This document shows positions 12,484 through 21,799 of a stretch of 64,000 nucleotides of DNA, piece by piece. Each line of letters starts with the position of its first letter. The first letter of the stretch is position 1. The stretch lies in NCBI RefSeq assembly GCF_000226565.1, contig NC_016041.1:1-64000 (forward strand). The letters are read 5' to 3'. The notes below the pieces were generated by a model, which saw only the letters and a list, made by a program, of their open reading frames with translations, was not told where the DNA came from and made no database searches. The translations under genes and the position numbers were made by a program. This DNA is from Glaciecola nitratireducens FR1064 (GTDB lineage Bacteria; Pseudomonadota; Gammaproteobacteria; Enterobacterales; Alteromonadaceae).

Positions 12484-12975
12484 TTAATCTTTGAAGTCAT
12501 CTATACTAATTGCGTCTAAACCGGCAAGAGGATCATCTTCTTCTTCAATTTCTTCTGCAGTATCGATACCAAGCATTTCACAAAGAACCAAATGTCGAGC
12601 CAATTTAACATCTACATAGTCTTGCTCTAATTTTGTTAAGGCCTTAGTTTCCTGCTTATCGAGCAGCTTCTGTAACTTCTCATCCGCTTCAATAGCATCT
12701 AATTCGTGCTTAGGTGTTCTATAGCTAACTTTTTCTTCTGCAGGTTTACTGCTTGTCTTTTTATGGCGCAGCAAATCGATAGGGACTTTACTACCTAGGC
12801 GAGGGTCTTTTTTCTGGTTTTGCCTAGCATTCTCTGCAGTTTCAACGTCGCTATTGCGAGTTCCTGCTTTATTGCCACTTTTCTTTCTAATGCGATCGGA
12901 CGGGGTACGTACAATCGGAATAGTTGATTTTGGCGTACCTATTTGTCCGCCTTTTCTTGATTTTTTACTAGCCAT
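12484..12975 (-). CDS. yihI: Der GTPase-activating protein YihI
   Basis: YihI stimulates the GTPase Der (EngA) and modulates 50S ribosome assembly. The 163-aa product has the expected layout. A very basic N-terminal half rich in Lys, Arg and Ser (KKSRKGGQIG, RTPSDRIRKKSG) is followed by an acidic C-terminal half containing LDAIEADEKLQKLLDKQ and ending in EEIEEEDDPLAGLDAISIDDF. An AGAGG ribosome binding site lies 5 nt before the ATG. Confidence 0.9.
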   Translation of the reverse strand: MASKKSRKGGQIGTPKSTIPIVRTPSDRIRKKSGNKAGTRNSDVETAENARQNQKKDPRLGSKVPIDLLRHKKTSSKPAEEKVSYRTPKHELDAIEADEKLQKLLDKQETKALTKLEQDYVDVKLARHLVLCEMLGIDTAEEIEEEDDPLAGLDAISIDDFKD

Positions 12976-13270
12976 ATTTGCCTCTTTCTTGCTGCGTCGT
13001 TACCCACGTAAACTGCCAGTTAAGGGTATTTGATAAGGACTGAACAGCGATTATGTATCTTTAGTTAACTTTATTATACCTGAGCTCTAGGGGTTATTGA
13101 TAAGGGTAATTACTAATTCTTTTTAAACAGAGGGAATTTTTTCGAAAGCGTTGGGTCTATATTTACAGATATTTATTTATATTAATAAATTTATCCACAA
13201 AATAGATGTAATAAAGAAACCATAAAATAGAAGAGGGACACCAATCACTTGAGTGGCTTATAGGGCGTCT
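12976..13270. other. Intergenic region upstream of yihI
   Basis: This AT-rich stretch holds no coding frame I can support. It contains one perfect DnaA-box consensus TTATCCACA on the plus strand at 13191-13199, about 216 bp upstream of the yihI start. The yihI promoter must lie here, but no clear -35/-10 pair stands out. Confidence 0.4.
13191..13199 (+). promoter_or_regulatory. Perfect DnaA-box consensus sequence
   Basis: The nonamer TTATCCACA matches the consensus DnaA binding site. It lies in the intergenic region between yihI and the terminator of the cytochrome c4 side. A single box may occur by chance, so its role is uncertain. Confidence 0.4.
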
Positions 13271-13271
13271 A

Positions 13272-13306
13272 GAAAGAAAAAAGGTGATAGCCGGAGCTAT
13301 CACCTT
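13272..13306 (-). terminator. Rho-independent terminator, minus strand
   Basis: An 11-bp perfect stem (13281-13291 with 13296-13306, arm AAGGTGATAGC) and a 4-nt loop are followed on the minus strand by TTTTCTTTC. It would end transcripts coming from the cytochrome c4 gene and from the candidate small RNA promoter at 13527-13554. Confidence 0.9.
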
Positions 13307-13520
13307 AATTTAATCAGTGTCTAATGACACCTCTCCCGTATCAGCACATCATGTGCTTTGTTGTTCATAATGTTACTTTTCACTTTTTATTATTATTGAC
13401 GAAATAGTAACGAACTTTGTTCTAGGTCTTCCTGACGCTTTATTATTATTTTATTTTAGAAGCAGTTAACCCAGATTGATAGTGTTTACTATCGCTTAAG
13501 CTTTGCTGTCCCTAAAAGAT
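13272..13520 (-). ncRNA. Candidate small RNA downstream of cytochrome c4
   Basis: On the minus strand a good sigma70-type promoter, TTGTAA (13549-13554), 16-bp spacer, TATTAT (13527-13532), lies after the cytochrome gene stop. A strong terminator lies about 245 nt further on. The interval contains several hairpins, including GATAGT/ACTATC, the palindrome AGCACATGATGTGCT and GTGTC/GACAC, and no long reading frame. A 15-codon ORF (13321-13368, MNNKAHDVLIRERCH) is present without a clear ribosome binding site. No known RNA family was recognised. Alternatively, this could be only a processed 3' UTR of the cytochrome transcript. Confidence 0.45.
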
Positions 13521-13526
13521 GAGTAG

Positions 13527-13554
13527 ATAATACGCTAAAAAATAAAATTTACAA
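13527..13554 (-). promoter_or_regulatory. Predicted sigma70 promoter for the candidate RNA
   Basis: On the minus strand TTGTAA and TATTAT are separated by 16 bp, a near-consensus arrangement lying between the cytochrome c4 stop and the hairpin-rich interval. The start of transcription is expected near 13520. Confidence 0.5.
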
Positions 13555-13586
13555 CTTTTTTACAAATAAAAGTTTATTTATTTAAA

Positions 13587-14210
13587 TTAGTGTAAGCCAC
13601 CCAAGTACTTAGATAATATCTCGATATCTTCATCGGTCAATTTTGCAGCAATTCCACGCATCATGCCGTTCATATCGTTTGCTCTTGTACCATCTCTAAA
13701 CATTTTTAGCTGTGAGCTTGTATATTCAGCATGTTGTCCACTGATAACCGGAAACCCAGCAAGACCCATGCCTTTTCCAGTAGGGCCGTGACATGAGATA
13801 CAAGAGGTTATTCCTCTATCTGCATCGCCGCCTCTGTAAAGATCCTGTCCTGCTTCTATAACGTCTTCAGGTGTTTCACCTGCTTTTTGGTCTTGACTTG
13901 AAAAGTATGCCGCTAGATCCGCAATGTCTTGATCAGACAGCGCTGCAGCCATACCATTCATCACTGCATTATTACGACCTTCTTTGCCGCCAGTGCGCGA
14001 TGCCAGTCTAAATTCTGTTAATTGCTTTACCAAATAACCTTCATGCTGCCCCGCAATTTTCGGGTTCATGGCAATTGCACTATTTCCGTCACCGCCATGG
14101 CAAGCTGAACATGTCAATGATTTTGCTTTCCCTGCTTCTGCATCACCTTCAGCAAAGGCAAAGGAAGTGAATCCTAACGTTAAACAAACAAGCAAACCTA
14201 GTTTTTTCAT
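13587..14210 (-). CDS. Di-haem cytochrome c4
   Basis: The product is a periplasmic electron carrier with two class I cytochrome c domains, each with one haem-binding CXXCH motif (CSACH near residue 35 and CISCH near residue 130). The distal Met ligands probably lie in segments such as NAVMNGMAAALSDQD and MNGMMRGIAAKLTDED. An N-terminal signal peptide, MKKLGLLVCLTLGFTSFAFA, precedes the mature EGDAEAGKA. An upstream ATG at 14240 is in frame, but the AAGAGA site 7 nt before 14210 and the signal peptide fix the start there. In related bacteria this gene lies beside engB and feeds electrons to terminal oxidases. Confidence 0.92.
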   Translation of the reverse strand: MKKLGLLVCLTLGFTSFAFAEGDAEAGKAKSLTCSACHGGDGNSAIAMNPKIAGQHEGYLVKQLTEFRLASRTGGKEGRNNAVMNGMAAALSDQDIADLAAYFSSQDQKAGETPEDVIEAGQDLYRGGDADRGITSCISCHGPTGKGMGLAGFPVISGQHAEYTSSQLKMFRDGTRANDMNGMMRGIAAKLTDEDIEILSKYLGGLH

Positions 14211-14436
14211 ACTTAATCTCTTTATACGGGTAATTAGCAAAACAACTTCTCAAATCTAATTGGAGAACGTGGTATTGTACACAAATACTGGCCGAAAAAA
14301 ACTCTTCCACACTCATTGTATGGATATAAATGAATGATTGATAACTCATTTACGCAAATTATTAGTTACAATACAAAAAATATCGGCTTTATTTATAAAA
14401 ACTCCAGTTCAACATTCTTCTTTATTAAGTGAAAAC

Positions 14437-15069
14437 ATGTCTTATTTTACCAAAGCAACTTTCTTAACCAGCGCACCAAGCATTGAGCATCTATCTAATT
14501 CCGACGGAATGGAGGTTGCGTTTGCCGGTCGCTCAAATGCTGGAAAATCAAGTGCATTAAATAGATTGACCCGACAAAAGGGCCTTGCGAGAACCAGTAA
14601 AACTCCAGGTAGAACCCAGTTAATTAATATGTTCGAGTTAGACAGTGAGCGACGCTTAGTTGACTTACCTGGCTACGGTTATGCAAAAGTGCCGCTCGAC
14701 ATGAAGTTGAAGTGGCAAAAATCTTTAGGTGAGTATTTGCAAAAACGCAAGTGCTTGAAAGGACTGGTCGTGTTGATGGATATCCGCCATCCGCTAAAAG
14801 ATCTAGATCAAAATTTAATTCATTGGGCCGTGGAAGTGAATTTACCGGTGCTAATTTTGCTAACTAAAGCTGATAAATTAAAAGCAGGTAAGCGCAAAGC
14901 ACAAACGCTGATGGTGCGCGAGGCCTCAATGGCGTTTTGTGGCGACGTGACCGTGCATTCGTTTTCGTCGCTCAATGGTCTAGGCGTGCCTGAATTAGAA
15001 CAAGTTTTGTTTAAATGGCTTGGACTTGAAAGACAGCTTAAAGATGATGCTGAAGAGATTGTTGAATAG
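14437..15069 (+). CDS. engB: Ribosome biogenesis GTPase EngB (YihA/YsxC)
   Basis: EngB is a GTPase needed for 50S subunit assembly. The protein has the G1 motif [12 protein letters not shown], the switch/G2 region [13 protein letters not shown]3 [10 protein letters not shown] and G4 LTKADK. The open frame extends up to 14338, but family alignment ([19 protein letters not shown] against the E. coli start) and an AAGTGA site place the start at the ATG 14437, giving 210 aa, the normal length. It is divergent from cytochrome c4 and convergent with polA, as in E. coli. Confidence 0.95.
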   Translation: MSYFTKATFLTSAPSIEHLSNSDGMEVAFAGRSNAGKSSALNRLTRQKGLARTSKTPGRTQLINMFELDSERRLVDLPGYGYAKVPLDMKLKWQKSLGEYLQKRKCLKGLVVLMDIRHPLKDLDQNLIHWAVEVNLPVLILLTKADKLKAGKRKAQTLMVREASMAFCGDVTVHSFSSLNGLGVPELEQVLFKWLGLERQLKDDAEEIVE

Positions 15070-15132
15070 CGTTAGCGGAATAAAATGCTGGCTTAAGCAC
15101 AATACAAACAGGAGCCAGTAAAAATTGTTTGG

Positions 15133-15165
15133 AGAAAAAGAAAAGCCCCGTCAAAATGACGGGGC
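15133..15165 (-). terminator. Terminator of polA or of a short RNA downstream of it
   Basis: A 9-bp GC-rich stem (15145-15153 with 15157-15165, arm GCCCCGTCA) has a 3-nt loop and a T-rich tract on the minus strand. It lies about 190 bp after the polA stop, where E. coli and vibrios carry the spf (Spot 42) RNA gene, whose terminator stem GCCCCAGTCA is similar. The rest of Spot 42 is not recognisable here. Confidence 0.85.
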
Positions 15166-15350
15166 CAATTGTCTTGGGAGAACAACACATTCATAGTATA
15201 GGACGAGTGATTTTCCAATAAGTTCACACTAAAACGAAAAAATCGAAAATTTATTTTTTCTTAACCCTTTGGACTCGCCTACACATAGCATTTGTTCTAC
15301 AAATTTGCCGATAGCAAAAGCATATTGCTACACAACACGTTCACTAATTC

Positions 15351-18149
15351 TTAATGTGCTTCATCCCAATTATTACCGATACCAACGTCGACCACTAGCG
15401 GAACGTCAAGTTTGACAGTGTCTTCCATTAACGATTTTATTTTTGCCACATATTCGTCAACGCGATCTTCTTTTATTTCAAAAACTAATTCATCGTGCAC
15501 CTGCATAATCATTAAAATATCTTCGTCTTTGATGTCGTTAATCCAAGCATCAACATCGATCATCGCTTTTTTAATAATATCTGCTGCTGTGCCTTGCATC
15601 GGCGCATTGATTGCAGCGCGTTCGGCACCCTTTCTACGCATTGCATTGCTTGCCTTTATATCAGGAAGATACAATCTGCGGCCAAACACGGTACTAACAT
15701 AGCCTGTTTCTTTCGCACCTTCTCGCGTAGATTCCATATAGGTCAAAACACCAGGATAACGTTCAAAATATAAGTCCATATATTGTTGCGCATCATAGCG
15801 CGAAATATTCAGTTGTTTAGATAGGCCAAAGGCTGACATACCGTATATCAAACCAAAGTTAATGGCCTTGGCGCTGCGTCTTTCATTAACAGACACTTGT
15901 TCTAGCGGCACATCAAATACTTCTGCAGCGGTCGCACTGTGAATATCTTTGCCTTCTGAAAACGCACTCACTAAGCCTTTATCTTTACTTAAATGAGCCA
16001 TAATGCGTAGCTCAATTTGACTGTAATCTGCAGCCACAACTTTATAGCCAGGGCGAGCAATGAATGCTTGGCGAACCTGTCTTCCTTCTGCTGTTCTAAT
16101 TGGGATATTCTGTAAGTTAGGATCGGTAGAAGAAAGGCGACCCGTTGCCGTCACCGCTTGGTGATAAGAGGTGTGCACTCTGCCGGTTCGATGATGGATC
16201 ATCTTGGGAAGCTTGTCGGTATAGGTATTTTTGAGTTTCGTTAGCCCACGATACTCCATTATCTTCTTCGGAAGTTCATATTCTAAAGCAAGGTCTTGCA
16301 GCACTTCCTCTGATGTAGAGGGAGCGCCTTTTGGGGTCTTCTTCACTACCGGTAAACTCATTTTTTCAAAAAGAATGTGCTGAAGCTGTTTCGTCGAGCC
16401 CAAGTTGAATGCTTCACCGGCTAAATCATGAACCTCTTTTTCAAGATCCATAATACGCGCGGCTAATGTTTGACTTTGCTGACCTAATAGCTGACTGTCG
16501 ATCAACACCCCGTTTTGTTCCATTTTTGCCAATACTGAGGACAAAGGCACTTCAATATCGTTCAAAACTGAAGGGAGTTCTCCTTTATCTTGCAGAAGAG
16601 CCTGCAGTGCTTTGTGCAGGCGAAGCGTCACATCGGCATCTTCGGCCGCATAGGGAGCAGCTTCTTCTAATGCAATTTGATTAAACGTAATTTGTTTCGC
16701 GCCTTTGCCGGCAATGTCTTCAAAATGAATTGTATTATGGCCGAGGTATTTTAGCGACAGGCTGTCCATGTTATGGCGTGTAGCCACACTGTTTAGTACA
16801 TATGACGCCAGCATTGTGTCGGATAAAATCCCTTGCAGGGAAATATCGTAATTGGCGAGCACGTTTTTGTCGTATTTGATGTGCTGACCAATTTTCTTCG
16901 CAGACTTATCTTCCAATATTGGTTTAAGTTGGGCAAGCACGTTGTCGCGCTCAAGTTGTTCTGGTGCGCCAGGATAATCATGCGCAACTGGAATGTAGCA
17001 GGCTTCGTTTTCGCTGGTGGCGAATGACAGTCCAACTAGTTCAGCCTGCATATAGTCAACACTAGTAGTTTCAGTATCAACCGCATAATATTCTGCAGCG
17101 TTGATTTTGCTAATCCATTCATCTAGTTGTGCTTGTGTTAGCACGAGTTCATATTTAGCCTTATCGAAAGACTGCGATGACGTGTTGTCGCTTTGCGCGC
17201 TGTCCTCGGCACTTGACTCACCGTCTGTGGATAGCGGCTTGCTGGCTTTAGTAACGTCGCTGTCGTTATCACTAACCTCGGCAAGCCAACGTTTAAACTC
17301 ATATTCGGCAAACAATGTCTGCAGTTCAGGCTTGTCCATTTCACCCATGTTCAGAGTGGTCGGTTCATATTCAAGCTTTAAATCACATTCAATGGTGGCT
17401 AATTGATAAGAAAGCATCGCTTGTTCTTCATACTGCGCTATTTTTGCGGCCATCGTCTTGGCGCCGCGAAAGTCTAGTGTCGCTATCTTATCGAGATTTG
17501 CATAAATCTCTTTTACGCCGCCAATTCCGTTGAGCATTGCGACTGCACTCTTGTCGCCAACACCGGGAATGCCTGGAATGTTGTCTACTTTGTCGCCTTT
17601 CATTGCTAAATAATCAATGATCAGTTCGGCGGGCACACCAAATTTTTCAGTCACCCCGTCGACATCCATGGTGGTATTTGTCATGGTATTGATAAGCGTG
17701 ACGTGTTGATCGACGAGTTGGGCCATGTCCTTGTCACCGGTACTAATGACACACTCAATTCCTTGCTCTGATGCTTGGCGCGCTAATGTACCGATAACAT
17801 CGTCGGCTTCTACTCCATCTTCCACAATAATTGGAAAGCCCATCGCGCTAATAATTTTGTGCAAAGGTTTAATTTGCGAACGAAGTTCATCCGGCATGGG
17901 TGGGCGGTTGGCTTTGTATTCTTTATAAATATCGTCTCTAAACGTTTTCCCTTTCGCGTCAAAAACCACAGCAATATGACTGGGCTTATATGTGGTCATT
18001 AAACTACGCAGCATATTGACTACGCCATAAATCGCGCCTGTGTCTTGGCCTTTTGAATTTGTAAGAGGGGGCAGGCCGTGAAAGGCTCTGAATAAATAAG
18101 AGGAACCGTCAACTAGGACTAACGGACTTGTTGATTGTTTTTCCATCAT
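15351..18149 (-). CDS. polA: DNA polymerase I
   Basis: PolA fills gaps and removes RNA primers during lagging-strand synthesis and repair. The 932-aa protein has all three domains. The 5'-3' exonuclease spans about residues 1-290 ([18 protein letters not shown], then [12 protein letters not shown]). The 3'-5' exonuclease, near 330-520, keeps its metal-binding DTETTS motif, so proofreading is probably intact. The polymerase domain shows motif [13 protein letters not shown], motif [18 protein letters not shown] and motif [11 protein letters not shown] perfect DnaA box lies about 80 bp upstream. Confidence 0.98.
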   Translation of the reverse strand: MMEKQSTSPLVLVDGSSYLFRAFHGLPPLTNSKGQDTGAIYGVVNMLRSLMTTYKPSHIAVVFDAKGKTFRDDIYKEYKANRPPMPDELRSQIKPLHKIISAMGFPIIVEDGVEADDVIGTLARQASEQGIECVISTGDKDMAQLVDQHVTLINTMTNTTMDVDGVTEKFGVPAELIIDYLAMKGDKVDNIPGIPGVGDKSAVAMLNGIGGVKEIYANLDKIATLDFRGAKTMAAKIAQYEEQAMLSYQLATIECDLKLEYEPTTLNMGEMDKPELQTLFAEYEFKRWLAEVSDNDSDVTKASKPLSTDGESSAEDSAQSDNTSSQSFDKAKYELVLTQAQLDEWISKINAAEYYAVDTETTSVDYMQAELVGLSFATSENEACYIPVAHDYPGAPEQLERDNVLAQLKPILEDKSAKKIGQHIKYDKNVLANYDISLQGILSDTMLASYVLNSVATRHNMDSLSLKYLGHNTIHFEDIAGKGAKQITFNQIALEEAAPYAAEDADVTLRLHKALQALLQDKGELPSVLNDIEVPLSSVLAKMEQNGVLIDSQLLGQQSQTLAARIMDLEKEVHDLAGEAFNLGSTKQLQHILFEKMSLPVVKKTPKGAPSTSEEVLQDLALEYELPKKIMEYRGLTKLKNTYTDKLPKMIHHRTGRVHTSYHQAVTATGRLSSTDPNLQNIPIRTAEGRQVRQAFIARPGYKVVAADYSQIELRIMAHLSKDKGLVSAFSEGKDIHSATAAEVFDVPLEQVSVNERRSAKAINFGLIYGMSAFGLSKQLNISRYDAQQYMDLYFERYPGVLTYMESTREGAKETGYVSTVFGRRLYLPDIKASNAMRRKGAERAAINAPMQGTAADIIKKAMIDVDAWINDIKDEDILMIMQVHDELVFEIKEDRVDEYVAKIKSLMEDTVKLDVPLVVDVGIGNNWDEAH

Positions 18150-18227
18150 TTGCTCATGTTAATGCTTTATATAGTGAAGAATGCCATATTTATTGGCTTG
18201 TAGCTACAAATTGCTTTTCGTACAAGC

Positions 18228-18236
18228 TGTGGATAA
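18228..18236 (-). promoter_or_regulatory. Perfect DnaA box upstream of polA
   Basis: TGTGGATAA on plus is TTATCCACA on minus, the DnaA-box consensus, 79 bp before the polA ATG. DnaA boxes upstream of polA have been described in E. coli, so regulation by DnaA is plausible but inferred. Confidence 0.5.
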
Positions 18237-18630
18237 GTCTGTGATTAAAAAGAAGCAAACATAGGTATAAGTGCCTATTCCAGTGATGGAAAAAGCATTC
18301 CTAATGGGGATGTTAATGCAATAATGAAAGAGGAAAAGCGTATCCTGTTATTATTATTTATTCCCTTGCTCTTATTTTAACTTGTCGCTAATTTTATAGC
18401 TTTTACATATGCAGCTATACATAGCTTGTTACTTGTCGCTTGTGGAAAGCTCGAAATATCGAGAAAAGCGAGTGTGAAGTAACCCGTAAAATTTAGCACA
18501 AATTGGCGTATTTCCAAGTTTTATTTTCAAGTATTTTATTTGTTCAATTGGAACAATAGCTTAGTAAAAAACGCATATTTTAGTTTTTAAACAGCCTATT
18601 TTTGTGAATGGAGCGAGCAATTATTTCAAA

Positions 18631-18682
18631 ATTAAGAGAAATAAATTGGATCTCAGTCCGATTCAATTTACCATCTCTTAAT
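18631..18682. repeat. Long interrupted inverted repeat (stem-loop)
   Basis: The outer arms ATTAAGAGA/TCTCTTAAT (9 bp) and inner arms AAATTGGAT/ATTCAATTT (9 pairs, one G-T) are joined by a small internal loop. They enclose a 9-nt apical loop. There is no T tract on plus, so it does not look like a plus-strand terminator. It could be a leader structure for trkH. Confidence 0.5.
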
Positions 18683-18859
18683 GGGTGCGTACGTTGCGCG
18701 CTTGTTCTGTAATTTCCGCTGCAGTTACTCATCCTAAGTAGTGCAGCAATGAATACATAAGACCGTAAACGAAACCAGCTTGGAGTAATTCCCCCAAGCC
18801 CAAGTTATTGAAGTTTTGCCTCATAATAAGCCCGTAATAACAATAAAGGCATAGTGTAA

Positions 18860-20311
18860 ATGCAATACCGCGCCATCATACGTATTTTAGGACTTCTCGT
18901 TGCTCTCTTCAGTGTCACGATGATCCCGCCTGCGTTGATTTCCCTGATTTATGGAGACGGTAGTGGTTTGGCTTTTGTGCTCGCTTTTGTCTTATCCATT
19001 CTTACCGGCCTTGCTTTTTGGTACCCCAATCGCCGCTCCAAAGTTGACTTAAGGGCTAAAGAGGGCTTTCTCATTGTAGTTTTGTTTTGGACGGTACTAG
19101 CGTCGTTCGGGGCTTTGCCGTTTGCGCTTTTAGAACAGCCCCATATGAGCATTACTGATGCCATGTTTGAAGCTTTCTCAGGTCTAACCACAACGGGCGC
19201 AACGGTCATAGAAGGTATCGAATACTTGCCAAAAGCGGTGCAATTTTATCGTCAACAGCTTCAGTGGCTGGGCGGTATGGGTATCATTGTGTTAGCGGTC
19301 GCTATTCTGCCAATTCTTGGCGTGGGTGGCATGCAGTTATATCGTGCTGAAACACCTGGGCCAGTAAAAGATTCAAAAATGACGCCACGCATCGCCGACA
19401 CGGCAAAGCACTTATGGTACATCTATTTATCACTGACTATTGCCTGTTCAGGCGCCTACTGGCTTGCCGGAATGAATTTATTTGATGCGGTATGCCACGC
19501 CTTCTCAACGATTGCTATCGGTGGTTTTTCGACCTACGACGCAAGCCTCGGCTACTTTAATAGCGTAGCCGTGAATATAGTGTGCGTTGTTTTCCTTTGG
19601 ATTGCAGCGCTTAACTTCTCGCTCCACTATGCAGCCGTGTCTGGTAGAAATATTAAAAATTATTTCAAAGATCCTGAGTGCAAAGCGTTCTTCACTATTC
19701 AATTAAGTTTGGTGACATTATGCTTCCTAGCCTTGGTCTATCATTCGGTTTATGAAACGGCTGAGATGGCCCTCGATCAGGCTCTAATTCAAGCTGTCTC
19801 AATTAGTACGACTGCGGGCTTTGCCACTACCGATTTTTCCGCGTGGCCAGCATTTCTGCCTATCGTATTAATATTTTCAAGCTTTATCGGTGGTTGCGCA
19901 GGTTCAACAGGCGGTGGCCTTAAAGTGATTCGTGTCTTTCTGCTGTTTTTGCAAGGCAAGCGTGAAGTTGATCGACTCATTCACCCTAAGGCGGTATACG
20001 CAGTTAAACTTGGTGACCGAGCGATGCCGGAACGGGTTGTTGAAGCTGTGTGGGGATTCTTCTCTGCTTATGCGGTTGTGTTCGTGGTCATCATGGTTGC
20101 GCTCATTGCAACAGGTATGGATGATATCACGGCGTTTTCTGCAACGGCGGCAACCTTAAACAACTTAGGTCCTGGTCTCGGCGCAGTTTCAGGCACATAC
20201 GCTGACGTTACAGATGCTGGCAAATGGCTGCTAGTCGTTGCTATGTTGTTCGGACGACTGGAGATATTTTCACTACTCGTTTTATTCTCGCCAACATTCT
20301 GGCGCAGCTAA
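18860..20311 (+). CDS. trkH: Trk potassium uptake transmembrane subunit TrkH
   Basis: TrkH is the membrane channel of the Trk potassium importer. The 483-aa product is the normal length and highly hydrophobic throughout. It has the four pore (selectivity filter) segments of the Trk/Ktr family, recognisable by motifs such as SGLTTTGATV near residue 110, FSTIAIGGFSTYD near 215, STTAGFATTDFS near 318 and ATLNNLGPGLG near 430. A QWLGGMGIIVL motif follows the first filter. It is convergent with trkA, whose product gates this channel. Confidence 0.97.
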   Translation: MQYRAIIRILGLLVALFSVTMIPPALISLIYGDGSGLAFVLAFVLSILTGLAFWYPNRRSKVDLRAKEGFLIVVLFWTVLASFGALPFALLEQPHMSITDAMFEAFSGLTTTGATVIEGIEYLPKAVQFYRQQLQWLGGMGIIVLAVAILPILGVGGMQLYRAETPGPVKDSKMTPRIADTAKHLWYIYLSLTIACSGAYWLAGMNLFDAVCHAFSTIAIGGFSTYDASLGYFNSVAVNIVCVVFLWIAALNFSLHYAAVSGRNIKNYFKDPECKAFFTIQLSLVTLCFLALVYHSVYETAEMALDQALIQAVSISTTAGFATTDFSAWPAFLPIVLIFSSFIGGCAGSTGGGLKVIRVFLLFLQGKREVDRLIHPKAVYAVKLGDRAMPERVVEAVWGFFSAYAVVFVVIMVALIATGMDDITAFSATAATLNNLGPGLGAVSGTYADVTDAGKWLLVVAMLFGRLEIFSLLVLFSPTFWRS

Positions 20312-20350
20312 CTAGCTACAGCGCTTTATTAAGCGCTATGCTTATGAACT

Positions 20351-21730
20351 CTATCCGAAAAATAGGGCGCTTGGTTGGAATAACTTTTCCACATCCCAAA
20401 TAAACTTCTTGTCGACTAAGAAGAGTATCACGTGGTCATTTGCTTTAATGATGGTGTCACTGTGCGCAATGATCACTTCATCTTCGCGAACAATCGCGCC
20501 AATGGTCGTTCCGGGAGGCAGCTTAATATTTTGAATTTGCTTACCGACAACTTTCGATGTGCTTTCATCACCATGAGCAATCGCTTCAATTGCCTCGGCG
20601 GCGCCGCGTCTTAACGAATATACGTTGACAATATCACCGCGTCGAACGTGCGTTAACAAAGCGGAAATAGTGGCCTGTTGCGGTGAAAACGCGATATCAA
20701 TTTCGCCGCCCTGAACTAAGTCAACATAAGCACTGCGCTGTATAAGTACCATCGCTTTCGCCGCGCCCATGCGTTTCGCAAGCATTGCCGACATGATATT
20801 TGCTTCGTCATCGTTGGTGACAGCAATAAAGGCGTCCACTTGCTCGACGTTTTCTTCGCTTAACAAACTCGCGTCTGAAGCGTCGCCATGAAAAACAATG
20901 GTCTTGTTCAACATCGTTGACAGTTCTTTCGCACGCTCGGCGTTGAACTCAATCAATTTAACATTATGTTTATTTTCAAGACGCTTAGCTAAGCCTGCAC
21001 CAATTAAACCGCCACCGGCGATCATAATGCGTTTATAGCTCGACTCTAACTTTTGAAGCTCACTCATTACAGCACGAATATGCTTAGTATCTGCAATAAA
21101 GAACACTTCATCATCTGCCTCAATGACAGTTGAACCTAATGGGCGAATAGGTTTGCCGCGACGATAAATTGCTGCAACTCGCGTGTCTACATTCGGCATG
21201 TGCTCTTTCAATGCAGAAAGTGCATGCCCAACCAATAAACCACCGTAGTACGCTTTTACCGCAACCAGGCTGGCTTTCCCCTCGGCAAACTCAACTACCT
21301 GTAATGCGCCGGGATAATCAATTAGGCGCTTTATTGCTTTGGTGACAAGTTGTTCTGGTGCAATCAAATGATCAATTGGAATGTCGTTATGTTTGAATAA
21401 ATGCTCTTGATAAATGATGTACTGTTCAGAGCGTACGCGGGCAATTTTTGTTGGGGTTTTGAAAAGACTGAACGCAACTTGGCACGCCATCATATTGCTT
21501 TCATCGCTATTAGTAACAGCAATCAACATGTCAGCATCTGCTGCACCGGCTTTTTTGAGTACATCGGGATGTGAGCCTACACCACATACAACCTGTAAAT
21601 CGAGTCTATCCTGCAGGTTTCGCAACGTGTCCATATCTTGATCGATGATGGTAATTTCGTTCTTCTCGCCAACAAGATTCTCGGCTAATGTGCCGCCAAC
21701 TTGTCCTGCGCCGATGATGATGATTTTCAT
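20351..21730 (-). CDS. trkA: Trk potassium transporter regulatory subunit TrkA
   Basis: TrkA is the cytoplasmic NAD(H)-binding ring protein that gates TrkH. The 459-aa protein contains two RCK units, each with an RCK-N Rossmann fold ([20 protein letters not shown] at the N-terminus; [19 protein letters not shown] near residue 235) and an RCK-C ligand-binding domain. It is first in a minus-strand run followed by... no gene on its 3' side, because it converges with trkH. Upstream lies rsmB, 69 bp away, so trkA may be read through from rsmB-fmt-def. Confidence 0.97.
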   Translation of the reverse strand: MKIIIIGAGQVGGTLAENLVGEKNEITIIDQDMDTLRNLQDRLDLQVVCGVGSHPDVLKKAGAADADMLIAVTNSDESNMMACQVAFSLFKTPTKIARVRSEQYIIYQEHLFKHNDIPIDHLIAPEQLVTKAIKRLIDYPGALQVVEFAEGKASLVAVKAYYGGLLVGHALSALKEHMPNVDTRVAAIYRRGKPIRPLGSTVIEADDEVFFIADTKHIRAVMSELQKLESSYKRIMIAGGGLIGAGLAKRLENKHNVKLIEFNAERAKELSTMLNKTIVFHGDASDASLLSEENVEQVDAFIAVTNDDEANIMSAMLAKRMGAAKAMVLIQRSAYVDLVQGGEIDIAFSPQQATISALLTHVRRGDIVNVYSLRRGAAEAIEAIAHGDESTSKVVGKQIQNIKLPPGTTIGAIVREDEVIIAHSDTIIKANDHVILFLVDKKFIWDVEKLFQPSALFFG

Positions 21731-21799
21731 TGCCTTATTTCCTAACCCTTAGGTGACTTGAGAACGTGTGCTTGAAGTCTACATGCCCTTAAGCTTTAT

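Larger units (their letters stand above)
18150..18859. other. Divergent intergenic region between polA and trkH
   Basis: This 710-bp region has no supported coding frame. It contains a perfect inverted DnaA box (18228-18236) near polA, an 18-bp interrupted stem-loop (18631-18682) and a small GCTTGG/CCAAGC hairpin (18778-18799) in what may be the trkH leader. Promoters for both genes are expected here, but none is obvious. Confidence 0.4.

Noticed and set aside
15070-15350. Spot 42 RNA gene at the polA-engB gap
   Set aside because: Only the terminator resembles Spot 42; the conserved 5' sequence is not seen, so no RNA gene was called.
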